Part shown: positions 31,493 through 31,587 of the stretch, in pieces
Layout of the letters: the number at the start of each line of letters is the position of its first letter
Position numbering within the stretch: the first letter of the stretch is position 1
NCBI GenBank assembly: GCA_947564305.1
Contig: CANOBT010000057.1
Span: forward strand, 1-31,587
Reading direction: 5' to 3'
Length of the DNA: 31,587 nucleotides
Source: an uncultured Lachnospiraceae bacterium
Lineage (GTDB): Bacteria > Bacillota_A > Clostridia > Lachnospirales > Lachnospiraceae
Translations under genes and position numbers: made by a program
Notes under the pieces: generated by a model
The model's input: the letters and a program-made list of their open reading frames with translations, nothing else
Told to the model about the DNA's origin: nothing
Database searches by the model: none

Positions 31493-31587
31493 TTAAACAC
31501 TGACAATAAAAGACTCGTTATAATATGGAATCAATCCATCATGTGTCATAAATTTCATCCCCTCAGACTTTGCCTGTGCAAGCAAAA
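31493..31587 (-). CDS. VapC-like PIN-domain toxin, C-terminal end (partial)
   Basis: The last 31 codons, LLAQAKSEGMKFMTHDGLIPYYNESFIVSV then TAA, match the end of type II toxin VapC/PIN proteins, where AQAK...THD carries one of the acidic active-site residues. The gene runs off the right edge, so the front and any antitoxin are not seen. PIN toxins are Mg-dependent RNases held in check by an antitoxin. Confidence 0.7.
   Translation of the reverse strand, partial: LLAQAKSEGMKFMTHDGLIPYYNESFIVSV

Noticed and set aside
1..31587. CRISPR array, tRNA or rRNA genes, insertion sequences
   Set aside because: No regularly spaced repeats, no cloverleaf or rRNA-like stretch and no transposase were found; the eight palindromes are too far apart to be an array.

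Overview
The window is a stretch of a conjugative element (an integrative and conjugative element, or a conjugative plasmid region) from a spore-forming gut-type Firmicute, probably Lachnospiraceae or a near relative. The support is the gene set typical of Tn1549-like elements: a MOBP-type relaxase, MobC, DUF4315, DUF4366, a Maff2-like small membrane protein, PrgI/VirB4, an M23 peptidase, VirB6, PcfB and VirD4, plus a CotJC-type manganese catalase remnant beside it. Nearly all genes lie on the minus strand, so transcription runs from right to left. No integrase or resolvase is in view, so ICE versus plasmid cannot be settled.

Layout in the direction of transcription. 31587-29860: AT-rich, decaying flank with a VapC-like PIN toxin end, small unknown genes and a multiply broken pseudogene. 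29829-29386: plus-strand, 5'-truncated manganese catalase, a possible junction scar. 29137-27330: ParA ATPase with a helix-turn-helix partner. 27197-22673: ArdC-like zincin, a small protein, a HAD nucleotidase-like protein, a replication-initiator-like protein and PcfB. 22613-20814: VirD4 coupling protein. 20730-19945: Fic protein with its own strong promoter. 19841-7236: one long type IV secretion and surface operon (pilin-like protein, VirB6, PrgI-VirB4, M23 peptidase, DUF4315, Ig-like protein, DUF4366 protein, an adhesin with collagen and tail-fibre-like repeats, and two secreted proteins). 7103-6531: truncated tandem SpoVG. 6441-2443: topoisomerase III and a pentapeptide/DUF5710-like protein. 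2349-542: MobC and relaxase. 477-251: a gene-free block of inverted repeats, the best oriT candidate.

Two patterns tie the region together and are the main discoveries. (1) The 16-bp palindrome TATGCGACGTCGCATA occurs eight times (six exact, two with one central change). Six copies lie between genes. Five of those sit just upstream of ribosome binding sites, often straight after a terminator, and the sixth lies upstream of the Fic promoter. The remaining two copies lie inside coding sequence. This looks like a dispersed operator, centromere or RNA-hairpin network private to the element. (2) Six otherwise unrelated proteins (pentapeptide/DUF5710-like, SpoVG, Fic, PcfB, HAD nucleotidase, ArdC-like) end in a charged, probably disordered tail that begins SVxxKL (SVxxTL in Fic) 27-37 residues from the C terminus. 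I infer a shared targeting signal, possibly for export through the element's own type IV machine.

Several apparent N-termini reading MRRRI or MSHKR arise only because the palindrome contains an ATG. Starts were moved downstream to codons with good ribosome binding sites.
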